Below, piece after piece: positions 55,256-64,000 of a DNA stretch of 64,000 nt. The DNA lies in the NCBI GenBank assembly GCA_003567475.1, contig PWZL01000057.1, positions 20,473 to 84,472 of the forward strand. Direction: 5' to 3'. Source of the DNA: Gammaproteobacteria bacterium (GTDB lineage: Bacteria > Pseudomonadota > Gammaproteobacteria > Steroidobacterales > PWYM01). The notes under the pieces are model-generated. The model had not been told where the DNA came from. It worked only from the letters and a program-made list of their open reading frames with translations, and made no database searches. Made by a program: the position numbers and the translations under genes. Position 1 is the stretch's first letter, and each line of letters starts with the position of its first letter.

Positions 55256-55678
55256 ATGAACCGCATGCTCGATGCCGCACTGGGGATCCACCCGCAGGCC
55301 CTGGCCGTGAGTGCCCGCCTCCTGGAGGTGCTCGCCGGCAATATGGCCAACGCCGACACGCCGGGCTTCAAGGCCCGTGATATCGACTTTCGCAGCGCGC
55401 TCAAGGGCGAGCTGGAGACCCGGCTGAATGGCGCCGCCGGGGGCCTGCCGGCCACCTCTCTGGCCACCACCCGGGCCGGCCATCTGCCTGCCGGCGGCAC
55501 GTCCGCGATACCCGAGCCGATGTACCGCGTGCCCCACCATCCTTCGCTCGACGGCAACACCGTCGATACCCAGATGGAGCAGGCCGCCTTCGGTGAGGCC
55601 GCGGTGCGCTACCAGGCCAGCCTCGATTTTCTCGGCAGCCGCGTGGAGGGCCTGCGCAAGGCCCTGCGCGGCGAATGA
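55256..55678 (+). CDS. flgB: Flagellar rod protein FlgB
   Basis: 140 residues from the ATG at 55256, with GGAGG seven bases ahead; the open frame further upstream crosses the promoter. The conserved rod motif LAGNMANADTPGFKARDIDF is near residue 32. The C-terminal helix with YQASLDFLGSRVEGLRKAL ends the protein. FlgB is the most proximal rod subunit. It is the first gene of the flgBCDEFGHIJK operon. Confidence 0.95.
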   Translation: MNRMLDAALGIHPQALAVSARLLEVLAGNMANADTPGFKARDIDFRSALKGELETRLNGAAGGLPATSLATTRAGHLPAGGTSAIPEPMYRVPHHPSLDGNTVDTQMEQAAFGEAAVRYQASLDFLGSRVEGLRKALRGE

Positions 55679-55722
55679 CGCGGCCGCGCTGATCTCGCAG
55701 CCCTGAACGGAGACCCCCACCC

Positions 55723-56142
55723 ATGAGCCTCTTCAACATCTTTGACATGTCCGGCTCGGCGCTGAGTGCCCAGTCGGTCCGCCTGAATACGGTGGCCAGC
55801 AATATGGCCAACGCCGAGACGGCGAGTGCCACGGCCGAGGGCGTGTACCGTTCGCGCCAGCCGCTGTTCGCCGCTGTGCTGCAGCAGCAGGGCGGGACGG
55901 CGCCGACCCAGGCCGGGGTCCGTGTGACCGGGATCGTCGAGAGCACTGCGCCACCGCGGATGGAGTATCTGCCCGGCCATCCGCTGGCCAACGAGGACGG
56001 TTATGTGTTTTTCCCGGCGATCAACATGGTCGAGGAGATGGCCAACATGATGTCAGCCTCGCGTAACTACCAGAACAACGTCGAGATGATGAATACCGTG
56101 CAGCAGCTGATGCTGCGCACCCTGCAGCTGGGGCAGCGCTGA
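55723..56142 (+). CDS. flgC: Flagellar rod protein FlgC
   Basis: 139 residues. An N-terminal SAQSVRLNTVASNMANAETAS motif is followed by the conserved C-terminal NMVEEMANMMSASRNYQNNVEMMN. It forms the proximal rod with FlgB and FlgF. Its stop overlaps the first base of the flgD start (TGATG). Confidence 0.96.
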   Translation: MSLFNIFDMSGSALSAQSVRLNTVASNMANAETASATAEGVYRSRQPLFAAVLQQQGGTAPTQAGVRVTGIVESTAPPRMEYLPGHPLANEDGYVFFPAINMVEEMANMMSASRNYQNNVEMMNTVQQLMLRTLQLGQR

Positions 56143-56819
56143 TGGCCGGGAATATCGACGTCAACGCCCTGAGCCAGCTTGGCCTCACCGCCAAGCCCGC
56201 GGACAAGCCGCGGGATCGGCTGGGGCAGGAAGAGTTCATGCGGCTGATGATCACCCAGCTGCGCAACCAGGACCCATTCGCCCCAATGGAGAGCGGCGAG
56301 TTCCTGGGTCAGCTCGCGCAGTTCGGCACGGTCTCCGGTATCGAGGACATGCGCCAGTCGTTCGAGACGCTGGCCGGGTCGATTGCCGGGAACCAGACCT
56401 TGCAGGCCGCCGGCCTGGTCGACCGCCAGGTGCTGGTGCCTGCGCGCGAGGGCTGGCTGCCGCCCGAGGGCAGCCTCACCGGCGCGGTGGACGTGCCCGC
56501 CGGGGTCTCGGGCGTCGGCCTCGGGGTCTACGACCTCGGCGGGCGGCTGGTGACCACGCTGCCGGTGCAGGCCGAGGGCAATGGCGGGCGCGCGGCGTTC
56601 AGCTGGGACGGGCGCCTGCCCGACGGCGGGCGCGCGGCGCCGGGCTTCTATGAACTGCGGGCCACCGGCAACGAAGCCGGCCGTGCCGTGGCGCTGGAGG
56701 CGCTGGTCTCCGGGCGGGTCGAGAGCGTCGCTGTGGGCGAGCGCAACGGCGCGATGTCGCTGACGGTCACGGGTCTTGGGGTAGTAGATTTCGGCCGCGT
56801 ACGCGGTATCAGTAATTGA
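56142..56819 (+). CDS. flgD: Hook-cap protein FlgD
   Basis: 225 residues. The N-terminal part contains GQEEFMRLMITQLRNQDPFAPMES and FLGQLAQFGTVSGI, the FlgD hook-cap motif. The C-terminal half is a FLIN/FlgD Ig-like domain (WDGRLPDGGRAAPGFYELRA). It caps the growing hook so that FlgE can polymerise. It is preceded by flgC and followed after 25 bases by flgE. Confidence 0.95.
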   Translation: MAGNIDVNALSQLGLTAKPADKPRDRLGQEEFMRLMITQLRNQDPFAPMESGEFLGQLAQFGTVSGIEDMRQSFETLAGSIAGNQTLQAAGLVDRQVLVPAREGWLPPEGSLTGAVDVPAGVSGVGLGVYDLGGRLVTTLPVQAEGNGGRAAFSWDGRLPDGGRAAPGFYELRATGNEAGRAVALEALVSGRVESVAVGERNGAMSLTVTGLGVVDFGRVRGISN

Positions 56820-56844
56820 AACATAAGGATACGGGAGTAACCTC

Positions 56845-58062
56845 ATGCCATTTCGTACAGCACTGAGCGGTCTGAACGCGGCGTCGGCCGACCTGCGGGT
56901 CACTGGCAACAACATCGCCAACTCCGGCACCACCGGCTTCAAGGGCTCACGCGCCGAGTTCGCCGATATTTTTGCGACCGCCTATGGCGGCGTAGGGCGC
57001 ACGGCCATCGGCACCGGCGTGCGCTTGTCCTCCGTGACCCAGCAGTTTTCCCAGGGCAACATCGACTTCACCGGCAGCAACCTCGACATGGCCCTGTCCG
57101 GCCGCGGCTTCTTCGTCCTTTCCGACCAAGGGGCGCGCAGCTATACGCGTGACGGCGCCTTCCAGGTGGACCGCGACGGCTTCGTGGTCAACAGCGGCGG
57201 CAAGCGCCTGCAGGCGTATCCTCTGCAGGATCGGTTGAGCGGGACGTTCAACACCGGTCAGCTCGAGGACCTGCGTCTGGCGACGACGGAGTCCTCGCCC
57301 GGGGCGACCCGTCGCGTGGAGGCGTCGTTCAATCTGCGGGCCAACGCCGAGGACCTCTCGGACATCGATTTCGACGCCGAGGATCCGAACAGCTACTCGT
57401 TCTCGACCTCACTGACGGTCTACGACTCGCTTGGCCAGTCGCATGTGGCGACGGTGTTTTTCCGGAACGTCGGCAATCTCGAGTGGGAAGCCAACCTGGC
57501 GATCGACGGCGAGGTCGTCGGCGGTCCGCAAAGCCTCACGTTCGCTGCCGACGGCTCGCTGGCCGCGCCGCAGGATCCGCTGCAGTTCGGCGCGTTCACG
57601 CCGACCAACGGCGCCGAGCCGCTGGACATCGAGTTCGATGTCAGCCGCGCGACGCAGTTTGGCGCGACCGACAGTGTCAGTGCGCTGCGCCAGGACGGCT
57701 TCGCCAGCGGCCGGCTGACCGGCATCGATATCGATGATTCGGGGGTGGTGTTCGCCCGGTACACCAACGGTCAGAGCGCACCGCTCGGTCAGGTGGCCGT
57801 GGCGAGCTTCGCCAATCCGCAGGGCCTGCAACAGATCGGCGACAACGGCTGGGTCGAGACCTTCGCCGCGGGCGACCCGATTCTCGGCACGGCCGGCAGC
57901 GGCGATCTGGGGACGCTGCAGTCCGGCGGACTGGAGGCCTCGAACATCGACATCGCCGCCGAGCTCGTGAACCTGATCACCGCGCAACGCAACTTCCAGG
58001 CCAACGCGCAGGTGATCAGCACGGCCGATACGGTCACCCAGACCATCATCAACATCCGCTGA
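56845..58062 (+). CDS. flgE: Flagellar hook protein FlgE
   Basis: 405 residues. The N-terminal rod-type motif is ALSGLNAASADLRVTGNNIANSGTTGFK. The D1/D2 domains lie in the middle (NSYSFSTSLTVYDSLGQSHVATVFF), and the C-terminal helix has ASNIDIAAELVNLITAQRNFQANAQVI. The length is normal for FlgE of gammaproteobacteria. It is the main subunit of the hook. Confidence 0.96.
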   Translation: MPFRTALSGLNAASADLRVTGNNIANSGTTGFKGSRAEFADIFATAYGGVGRTAIGTGVRLSSVTQQFSQGNIDFTGSNLDMALSGRGFFVLSDQGARSYTRDGAFQVDRDGFVVNSGGKRLQAYPLQDRLSGTFNTGQLEDLRLATTESSPGATRRVEASFNLRANAEDLSDIDFDAEDPNSYSFSTSLTVYDSLGQSHVATVFFRNVGNLEWEANLAIDGEVVGGPQSLTFAADGSLAAPQDPLQFGAFTPTNGAEPLDIEFDVSRATQFGATDSVSALRQDGFASGRLTGIDIDDSGVVFARYTNGQSAPLGQVAVASFANPQGLQQIGDNGWVETFAAGDPILGTAGSGDLGTLQSGGLEASNIDIAAELVNLITAQRNFQANAQVISTADTVTQTIINIR

Positions 58063-58074
58063 CAGGGCTGAACC

Positions 58075-58818
58075 ATGGACCGACTGCTCTATGTGGCGAT
58101 GACCGGTGCGCGCGAGGCGCAGGTGGCGCAGTCCGTCACCAGCCAGAACCTCGCCAATGCCTCGACCACTGGCTTCCGCGCCACGCTCGCCAGTGCCGTG
58201 CACGCGCCGCTGACCGGCCCCGGACATGCCGGCGCCCGCGCCTATGCGGTCACCGAGGGCCAGGGCATCGACTTCACCCCCGGCCCGCTGATGGCCACCG
58301 GTCGCGCGCTCGATGTCGCCATCGACGGCGAGGGCTGGCTTGCCGTGCAGGCGCCCGACGGGGGCGAGGGCCTGACGCGCGCGGGCGACCTGCGGGTGGA
58401 CGCCTTCGGCATGCTGACCACCGGCACCGGCCTGCCGGTGCTGGGCAACGGCGGACCGATTGCGCTGCCGCCGTTCGAGTCGCTGGAGATCGCCGGCGAC
58501 GGCACCATCAGCATCCGCCCGCTGGGCCAGGACGCCGCGGGACTGGCGGTGGTGGAGCGTATCCGCCTGGTCAACCCGGATCCGGCGACGCTGGTGCGCG
58601 GCGAGGACGGGTTGGTTCGCGTGGCCGCCGGCGAGGCGCCGCCAGCAGAGGCTGACGTGCGGCTGCTGGGTGGCATGCTAGAGGGCAGTAACGTCAACAC
58701 GGTGAGTGCCATGGTGGAGATGATCCGCCACGCCCGCAGCTTCGAGCTGCAGGTGAAGATGATGAACACCGCCCAACAGAACGACCAGAGCTCCGGCGCA
58801 CTGTTGCGCCTGGGCTGA
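58075..58818 (+). CDS. flgF: Flagellar rod protein FlgF
   Basis: 247 residues. It begins [36 protein letters not shown], with the usual rod-type motif, and has [27 protein letters not shown] in the middle. The C-terminal [25 protein letters not shown] completes the FlgF assignment. It is part of the proximal rod. It follows flgE by 12 bases. Confidence 0.94.
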   Translation: MDRLLYVAMTGAREAQVAQSVTSQNLANASTTGFRATLASAVHAPLTGPGHAGARAYAVTEGQGIDFTPGPLMATGRALDVAIDGEGWLAVQAPDGGEGLTRAGDLRVDAFGMLTTGTGLPVLGNGGPIALPPFESLEIAGDGTISIRPLGQDAAGLAVVERIRLVNPDPATLVRGEDGLVRVAAGEAPPAEADVRLLGGMLEGSNVNTVSAMVEMIRHARSFELQVKMMNTAQQNDQSSGALLRLG

Positions 58819-58855
58819 ACCGCGTGATGCGCGCATCGCGCAGGAGGACCGCACC

Positions 58856-59647
58856 ATGAACCAGGCCTTATGGATCGCCAAGACCGGACTCGACGCTCAG
58901 CAGACCCGTCTGGCGACGATCTCGAACAATCTCGCCAACGCCAACACCACCGGGTTCAAGAAAGACCGCGCGGTGTTCCAGGACCTGGTCTACCAGAACA
59001 TCCGCCAGCCCGGGGCCCAGAGTTCGCAGGACACCCAGCTGCCCTCCGGGCTGATGCTCGGCACCGGTGTGCGCACCGCAGCCACCGAGAAGATCCACAC
59101 CCAGGGCAACCTCATCCAGACCGACAACGCGCTGGATGTCGCCGTCCAGGGCCGGGGCTTCCTGCAGATCCTGATGCCGGACGGCACGCTGGCCTACACG
59201 CGGGACGGCGCCCTGCAGGTCAACCGCGACGGCCAGGTGGTCACGGCCAACGGCTTCGAACTGCAGCCTGGCATCGTGGTGCCGGACAACGCGCTGTCCG
59301 TGAGCATCGGCCAGGACGGCATCGTCTCGGCCTCGGTTCCGGGCAACCCGATCCCGGTGGAGCTCGGTGCCGTCCAGCTCGCCGACTTCGTCAACCCGGC
59401 CGGCCTGCAGGCGGTCGGTGGCAACCTCCTGATCGAGACCGCCGCCAGTGGCCCGCCGCAGGTCGGTGTGCCGGGGCTCACGGGCCTGGGCACGCTGATG
59501 CAGGGGATGCTGGAGAGCTCCAACGTCAACACCGTCGAGGAGCTGGTCAACATGATCGAGACCCAGCGCGCCTACGAGATCAACTCCAAGGCCATTTCCA
59601 CCGCGGATCAGATGCTGCAGTTCGCGAACAACAACCTCGGCCGCTGA
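58856..59647 (+). CDS. flgG: Flagellar distal rod protein FlgG
   Basis: 263 residues, normal length. It starts [38 protein letters not shown], with [25 protein letters not shown] in the middle. The C-terminal [25 protein letters not shown] is the family tail. It forms the distal rod that crosses the periplasm. AGGAGG lies upstream of the ATG. Confidence 0.96.
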   Translation: MNQALWIAKTGLDAQQTRLATISNNLANANTTGFKKDRAVFQDLVYQNIRQPGAQSSQDTQLPSGLMLGTGVRTAATEKIHTQGNLIQTDNALDVAVQGRGFLQILMPDGTLAYTRDGALQVNRDGQVVTANGFELQPGIVVPDNALSVSIGQDGIVSASVPGNPIPVELGAVQLADFVNPAGLQAVGGNLLIETAASGPPQVGVPGLTGLGTLMQGMLESSNVNTVEELVNMIETQRAYEINSKAISTADQMLQFANNNLGR

Positions 59648-59679
59648 GGCGGCCGAGCCGAGTTTCAGGGAGTGAACCC

Positions 59680-60453
59680 ATGATCTTCTCGCCACGACCC
59701 CCCAACCGCGAGGGGTGCTGCGATGCCGCGCCGCGCCGCCTGCCACGCCCACCGCGGGGCTGGACCTCGGTCCGCCGGGCCCTGGTCCTGCCGCTGGCCG
59801 CGGCCCTGCTCGCCGGCTGTGCGACCGGCGCCCATGTCACCTACCCCGGGGGCGATGAGCGTTTCTCGGCCACACCGCCCCCCGAGCCGCGACCGGCCTT
59901 CGACAATGGCGGCGCCATCTTCCAGGCGGCGTCCTCGCAGAGCCTGTTCCAGGACTACAAGGCCCGGCGGGTTGGCGACGTGTTGACCGTGCTGCTGGCC
60001 GAGCGGACCAACGCCCGGAAGTCCGCCGGCGCGGCCACCTCGAAAGACAGCAGTGTGCGCATGAACAACCCGGTGATCATCGGCCGGCCGATCACCCGCG
60101 ACGGCAACCCGCTGTTCGAGGCCGAGGTCAGCGGTTCGCGCAGCTTCGAAGGCCAGGGCGATGCCTCGCAGAGCAATCTGCTCGAGGGCTCGATCACGGT
60201 CACCGTCGCCGAAGTGCTGCCGAATGGCAACCTGCGGGTGCAGGGCGAGAAGTGGATGCGCATCAACCAGGGAGAAGAGTTCATCCGGCTGCGCGGCATC
60301 GTCCGCCCGGTCGATATCCGCGCCGACAACAGCGTGCTCTCCACCCAGGTGGCCGATGCCCAGCTCGCCTACGGCGGCACCGGCACGATCGCCCATTCCA
60401 GCTCGCCGGGCTGGCTGAGCCGCTTCTTCAACAGTCCGGCCTGGCCGTTCTGA
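59680..60453 (+). CDS. flgH: Flagellar L-ring lipoprotein FlgH
   Basis: 257 residues from the ATG at 59680. The longer open frame upstream lies inside flgG. An unusual ~30-residue Arg/Pro-rich stretch precedes the signal peptide [12 protein letters not shown], whose Cys is the lipidation site. The mature domain has [28 protein letters not shown] and [24 protein letters not shown], which are FlgH hallmarks. It forms the outer-membrane L-ring. No nearer ATG or GTG could give a shorter signal peptide, so the leader seems genuine. Confidence 0.92.
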   Translation: MIFSPRPPNREGCCDAAPRRLPRPPRGWTSVRRALVLPLAAALLAGCATGAHVTYPGGDERFSATPPPEPRPAFDNGGAIFQAASSQSLFQDYKARRVGDVLTVLLAERTNARKSAGAATSKDSSVRMNNPVIIGRPITRDGNPLFEAEVSGSRSFEGQGDASQSNLLEGSITVTVAEVLPNGNLRVQGEKWMRINQGEEFIRLRGIVRPVDIRADNSVLSTQVADAQLAYGGTGTIAHSSSPGWLSRFFNSPAWPF

Positions 60454-60463
60454 GGAGTTTTTG

Positions 60464-61600
60464 ATGAACACACGGCGCTTCACCTGGGCCGGTATCGGTC
60501 TGCTTGTCACGCTGCTCACGCTCGGCTCGGCACTGACGGTCTCGCCCGCGGCCGGCGCGGAGCGCGTCAAGGACCTGGCCAGTATCGCCGGCGTACGGTC
60601 CAACCAGCTGGTCGGCTACGGCCTGGTGGTCGGTCTCGATGGCAGCGGCGACCAGACCACCCAGGCGCCGTTCACCTCGCAGAGTCTGCGCAACATGCTC
60701 GGGCAGCTGGGCGTGACCATCCCACCGGGTGTGAACCTGCAGGTGAACAATGTCGCCGCAGTGATGGTCACCGCCGATCTCCCCGCGTTCGCGAAACCGG
60801 GGCAGAACATCGATGTCACCGTCTCGTCCATCGGCAACGCGCAGAGCCTGCGCGGTGGCAGCCTGCTGATGACTCCGCTGCTCGGTGCCGATGGCGAGAT
60901 CTACGCCATGGCCCAGGGCAACCTGGTGGTCGGCGGCTTCGGCGTGGACGGGCGGGACGGGTCGCGCGTCACCCTCAACGTCCCCAGCGTCGGGCGTATC
61001 CCCGCCGGCGCCTCGGTCGAACGCGAAGTGCCGACCAGCTTCAACCAGGGCGACAGTCTGGTGCTGAACCTGAACCGCGCGGACTTCACCACGGCCCGTC
61101 GGCTGGCCGATACCATCAACGACCTGCTGGGCGACTTGACCGCCCAACCCATCGATGCCACCTCGGTGCGCGTACGCGCACCGCTGGATCCCGGCCAGCG
61201 GGTGGCATTCGTCTCGGTGCTCGAGAACCTGACGGTGACGCCGGGGCAGCCGGCGGCCCGCGTGATCGTCAACGCCCGCACGGGCACCATTGTGATGGGT
61301 GGTGCGGTGCGCGTCCTGCCGGCGGCCGTATCCCACGGCGGCCTGTCGGTCACGATCACCGAGAGTTTCGACGTGAGCCAGCCCGAGCCCTTTGCCCGCG
61401 GCGAGACGGTGGTCACGCCGCGCAGCGACATCGAAGTGGAGCAGGGTGCCTCGCGCATGTTCCCGTTTGGTCCGGGCACCAGCCTGGACGAGATCGTGCG
61501 CGCGGTAAACGAGGTGGGCGCGGCGCCTGGCGACCTGGTCGCCATTCTCGAAGCCCTGCATCAGGCCGGCGCGCTGCGCGCCGAGCTGATCGTGATCTGA
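60464..61600 (+). CDS. flgI: Flagellar P-ring protein FlgI
   Basis: 378 residues from the ATG at 60464, with GAGGAG six bases upstream; a TTG one codon earlier is possible. A signal peptide (to about residue 31, AAGA) is followed by [26 protein letters not shown] and [20 protein letters not shown], and the C-terminus has [25 protein letters not shown]. It forms the peptidoglycan P-ring and is assisted by FlgA, whose gene is 7 kb upstream. Confidence 0.96.
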   Translation: MNTRRFTWAGIGLLVTLLTLGSALTVSPAAGAERVKDLASIAGVRSNQLVGYGLVVGLDGSGDQTTQAPFTSQSLRNMLGQLGVTIPPGVNLQVNNVAAVMVTADLPAFAKPGQNIDVTVSSIGNAQSLRGGSLLMTPLLGADGEIYAMAQGNLVVGGFGVDGRDGSRVTLNVPSVGRIPAGASVEREVPTSFNQGDSLVLNLNRADFTTARRLADTINDLLGDLTAQPIDATSVRVRAPLDPGQRVAFVSVLENLTVTPGQPAARVIVNARTGTIVMGGAVRVLPAAVSHGGLSVTITESFDVSQPEPFARGETVVTPRSDIEVEQGASRMFPFGPGTSLDEIVRAVNEVGAAPGDLVAILEALHQAGALRAELIVI

Positions 61601-61617
61601 GGCGGGGCAAGACCAGC

Positions 61618-62679
61618 ATGCGCGCGGACCTCCAGGGCAGTTTCACCTTCACCGACCTCCAGGGCCTCGGCGCCCTGCGGCGTGAGGCGCGCGAGGATAC
61701 CCCCGAGGCCCGTCGGGTGGTGGCCCAGCAGTTCGAGGCGATGTTCCTGAACCAGTTGCTGAAGCAGATGCGCGATGCCACCGCCGTGATCGACAGCGGT
61801 CTGGTCGACCGCGACCGCATGCGTTTCCACGAGGACATGCTCGACCAGCAGCTGGCGCTGACGCTGTCGCAGGGGCGGGGGATCGGGCTGGCCGATGCCA
61901 TCCTGCGCCAGATCGGCGGTGAGCCGGCCGAGTCGCGGCCGGCCACGCCTGTGTCCGCCCCGAACGCTGCGGCCTCCGCGGGATCGATGCTGCCGGCAGA
62001 CGTCCGTCATGGCCGCGCCGCCGGGCTGCAGCCCGGCGTGTTCGTCAGGGAAGTCCCCATGGCCGAGATCGCGTTTCAGCCCCGTGCCGCTGCCCCCGAG
62101 CCCTTCTCGCCGGCAACCCCGGACGACTTCGTCGACGCTGTCTGGCCCCACGCGGAGCGCGCCGCGCGGCGCCTGGGCGTCCCGGCCGAGGTGCTGGTCG
62201 CCCAGGCCGCGCTCGAGACCGGCTGGGGCCGGCACATGATCCGCGATGCGTCGGGCCAGAACGCGTTCAATCTCTTCGGCATCAAGGCCACCGGCGGCTG
62301 GGACGGCCGCCAGGCGCGCGTCTCGACGCTGGAGTTCATCAATGGGATCCCGGAGCGGCGCCAGGAGCCCTTCCGCGTCTATGACGGGCTGGCGCAGAGC
62401 TTCGAGGACTATGTCCGGCTGATCGAGAGCCGGCCGCGTTACGCCGAGGCGCGCGCCGCCACCACCGCCGCGGACTACGCTCGCGGCCTCCAGGCCGGCG
62501 GCTACGCCACGGACCCGGACTACGCCAACAAGATCATCGCCATCGTCGAGCGCGGCCTGCCCGGGCGGCCGGTGGCGGTCGACGGTGGATTCCGTGATCA
62601 AGTTCACACGGCTGCGGCCGATAACAGCGAATCGGAGCTGGCCGCGCGGGTGCGCCCGGCCACGGGAGATGAGGCATGA
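61618..62679 (+). CDS. flgJ: Flagellar rod-cap/peptidoglycan hydrolase FlgJ
   Basis: 353 residues. The N-terminal rod-binding domain (about 15–110) contains VVAQQFEAMFLNQLLKQMRDA. A linker precedes the glucosaminidase domain (about 170–320). That domain has VLVAQAALETGWGRHMI, with the catalytic Glu, and NAFNLFGIKA. It both caps the rod and opens the peptidoglycan. The stop overlaps the flgK ATG (ATGA). Confidence 0.95.
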   Translation: MRADLQGSFTFTDLQGLGALRREAREDTPEARRVVAQQFEAMFLNQLLKQMRDATAVIDSGLVDRDRMRFHEDMLDQQLALTLSQGRGIGLADAILRQIGGEPAESRPATPVSAPNAAASAGSMLPADVRHGRAAGLQPGVFVREVPMAEIAFQPRAAAPEPFSPATPDDFVDAVWPHAERAARRLGVPAEVLVAQAALETGWGRHMIRDASGQNAFNLFGIKATGGWDGRQARVSTLEFINGIPERRQEPFRVYDGLAQSFEDYVRLIESRPRYAEARAATTAADYARGLQAGGYATDPDYANKIIAIVERGLPGRPVAVDGGFRDQVHTAAADNSESELAARVRPATGDEA

Positions 62680-64000
62680 GCGGAGGCGGCATACTCGGCG
62701 TCGGCACCTCGGGCCTGCTGGCCTACCAGCGTGCCCTACAGGTGACCGGCCACAACATCGCCAACGTCGGCACTGAAGGCTACAGCCGCCAGCAGCTGCA
62801 GCTGGGCACGCAACAACCCCAGAACACGGGGTTCGGCTCGCTGGGCACGGGCGTGGCCGCAAGCAACGTGCGCCGGGTGGTCGACCAGTTTGTCGAACAG
62901 CGGCTGGGCATGAACCTCTCCTCCGAGGGCTATGAGCGCACCTATGCGGAGTTCGCCCGCCAGCTCGACAACGTCCTCGCCGATCCCGATGCCGGCCTGG
63001 CACCGGCACTCAGCCGCTTTTTCGCGGCCTTGGAGGACGTCGCCACGGACCCGACGTCCACCGCCGCACGCCAGCAGCTGATCACCGAGGCGCAGGCCCT
63101 GACCGATCGCTTCGCCCAGGTCGAGGGGCGCATCGAAGACCAGCGGAGCATTGCCAACGGACGGATTCAGAGCACGGTCGACGAGATCAACCAGCTCGCC
63201 GGCAGCATCTCCCAGCTCAACCAGGAGATCGTCGAATCCCGCGGGCGCAACGGTGGTCGCGACCCCAATGATCTGCTAGACCGGCGCGACAACCTGATCC
63301 GCGAACTCTCCGAGCGCATCGGCGTGAACACCGTTGAGCAGTCCGACGGCAGCGTCAATGTCTACATCGGTCGCGGCCAGGCGCTGGTCGTCGGCGCCCA
63401 GCAGACCGAGCTGTTCGCCCAGGCGCTGGGGTCGGACCCGCTGCGGCTGGACATCGGCTTTCGCAACGGCTCGGCGATGGTGGTGGCCACGGAGTTCATG
63501 ACCGGCGGGCGGCTGGGGGCGCTGCTCGAGCTGCGCGACACCCTGTTCGACCCGGCGAGTAACGGGCTGGGTCGTATTGCCGTCTCGCTGGTCGATACCT
63601 TCAACGAGATCCACAGTAGCGGCATGGACCTGCGTGGCCTGCCCGGGGAAGATTTTTTCTCGCGGCCGGAACCGCGCGTGCTGGGCAACCGGACCAACAG
63701 CGTTACCGGCACTCCGCAGCTCTCGATCAGTGACATCGGCGCGCTGGAGGCGAGCGACTATCAGCTGCGCTTCGATGGCGACAACTGGACTCTGCGTCGC
63801 CTGTCCGATAACCAGCGGATCGCCTCGATCCCGCCGGGGGGCAGCCTGGATTTCGACGGCCTGTCGCTGGACCTCGGCGATCTGGCCGGGGCAGCACGCG
63901 GCGACAGCTTCCTGCTGCGTCCGACGCGGGTGGCCGGGGACCTCGAGGTGCGGATCACCGATCCCCGCGCGGTGGCGGCCGCCCTGCCGGTCACGGCCGA
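62676..64000 (+). CDS. flgK: Hook-filament junction protein FlgK (C-terminus cut by window edge)
   Basis: First 441 codons of FlgK, starting at an ATG that overlaps the flgJ stop; the gene continues past the right edge. It begins GILGVGTSGLLAYQRALQVTGHNIANVGTEGYSRQ, the hook-associated variant of the rod motif. The D1 region has FFAALEDVATDPTSTAARQQ and a helical segment, then DLLDRRDNLIRELSERIGV. The variable D2 domain is reached at the edge. FlgK connects hook and filament and needs FlgN, which is encoded in this window. Confidence 0.95.
   Translation, partial: MSGGGILGVGTSGLLAYQRALQVTGHNIANVGTEGYSRQQLQLGTQQPQNTGFGSLGTGVAASNVRRVVDQFVEQRLGMNLSSEGYERTYAEFARQLDNVLADPDAGLAPALSRFFAALEDVATDPTSTAARQQLITEAQALTDRFAQVEGRIEDQRSIANGRIQSTVDEINQLAGSISQLNQEIVESRGRNGGRDPNDLLDRRDNLIRELSERIGVNTVEQSDGSVNVYIGRGQALVVGAQQTELFAQALGSDPLRLDIGFRNGSAMVVATEFMTGGRLGALLELRDTLFDPASNGLGRIAVSLVDTFNEIHSSGMDLRGLPGEDFFSRPEPRVLGNRTNSVTGTPQLSISDIGALEASDYQLRFDGDNWTLRRLSDNQRIASIPPGGSLDFDGLSLDLGDLAGAARGDSFLLRPTRVAGDLEVRITDPRAVAAALPVTA

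Noticed and set aside
53447-55720. Open frame of 757 codons on the minus strand
   Set aside because: It crosses flgA (other frame), cheV and flgB antisense as well as two promoters. The known genes explain the sequence better.
61561-63009. Open frame of 482 codons on the minus strand
   Set aside because: It is antisense to flgJ and the start of flgK, with no ribosome-binding site and no domain.

Overview
The window is from the chromosome of a high-GC gammaproteobacterium with a polar-type flagellar hierarchy. The organism cannot be named from sequence alone, but the gene orders are gammaproteobacterial: nagZ–hpt–methylthioinosine phosphorylase, mfd–csiV, comEC–exbB–exbD–msbA–lpxK–kdsB, and flgN–flgM–flgA divergent from cheV followed by flgBCDEFGHIJK. 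A Pseudomonas-like or Ectothiorhodospiraceae-like relative is likely. Almost all of the DNA is coding, and genes commonly overlap by 4–11 bases. I saw no tRNA, rRNA, CRISPR array, insertion sequence or prophage.

Layout. 1–3101 (−): hybrid histidine kinase with a C-terminal Hpt domain, cut by the left edge. 3196–6115 (+): L,D-transpeptidase, nagZ, hpt and methylthioinosine phosphorylase. 6227–9999 (+): second hybrid kinase coupled to a PAS/degenerate-GGDEF protein. 9954–14662 (−): BamE-like lipid-associated small protein, mfd, csiV. 14756–17983 (+): two tandem LolC/E permeases, then lolD. 17980–18516 (−): DUF2062 membrane protein. 18555–25598 (+): comEC and the exbBD–msbA–lpxK–kdsB envelope operon. 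25644–30487 (+): two more hybrid kinases. 30485–37574 (+): a sigma-28-type promoter, shrunken relics of motA and motB, then HDOD, PAS/GGDEF/EAL, HDOD and EAL-HDOD genes. 37662–41182: a small secreted protein (−), then a SCO-like protein and a six-helix chemoreceptor (+). 41273–52042 (−): a long chemotaxis operon (STAS, cheY, cheA, cheW, MCP, cheR, cheD, cheB, a soluble-type MCP with a CheZ-like motif, an MbcA/ParS-like protein and a PilZ protein). 52191–53919 (−): flgA, flgM, flgN. 54059–64000 (+): cheV and flgB to flgK, with flgK cut by the right edge.

How it works together. By eye I find two good sigma-54 promoters (flgA and flgB) and a set of eight or nine sigma-28 (FliA)-like promoters with a T[AC]AAG-type −35, an 11-base spacer and a GCCGA[TC]A-type −10. 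These precede cheV, flgM, the chemotaxis operon, the motAB relic, a hybrid-kinase pair and the SCO–MCP pair, with weaker matches elsewhere. This suggests that hybrid kinases, HDOD proteins and a c-di-GMP enzyme are expressed with late flagellar genes.

The most striking observation is at 30485–30859. A well-formed sigma-28 promoter drives a 64-codon in-frame miniature of MotA (three MotA segments joined by internal deletions) and the first ~23 codons of MotB. The HDOD/c-di-GMP operon then starts on the stop codon of the MotB relic. The stator operon seems to have been lost and its late-flagellar promoter inherited by a signalling operon.
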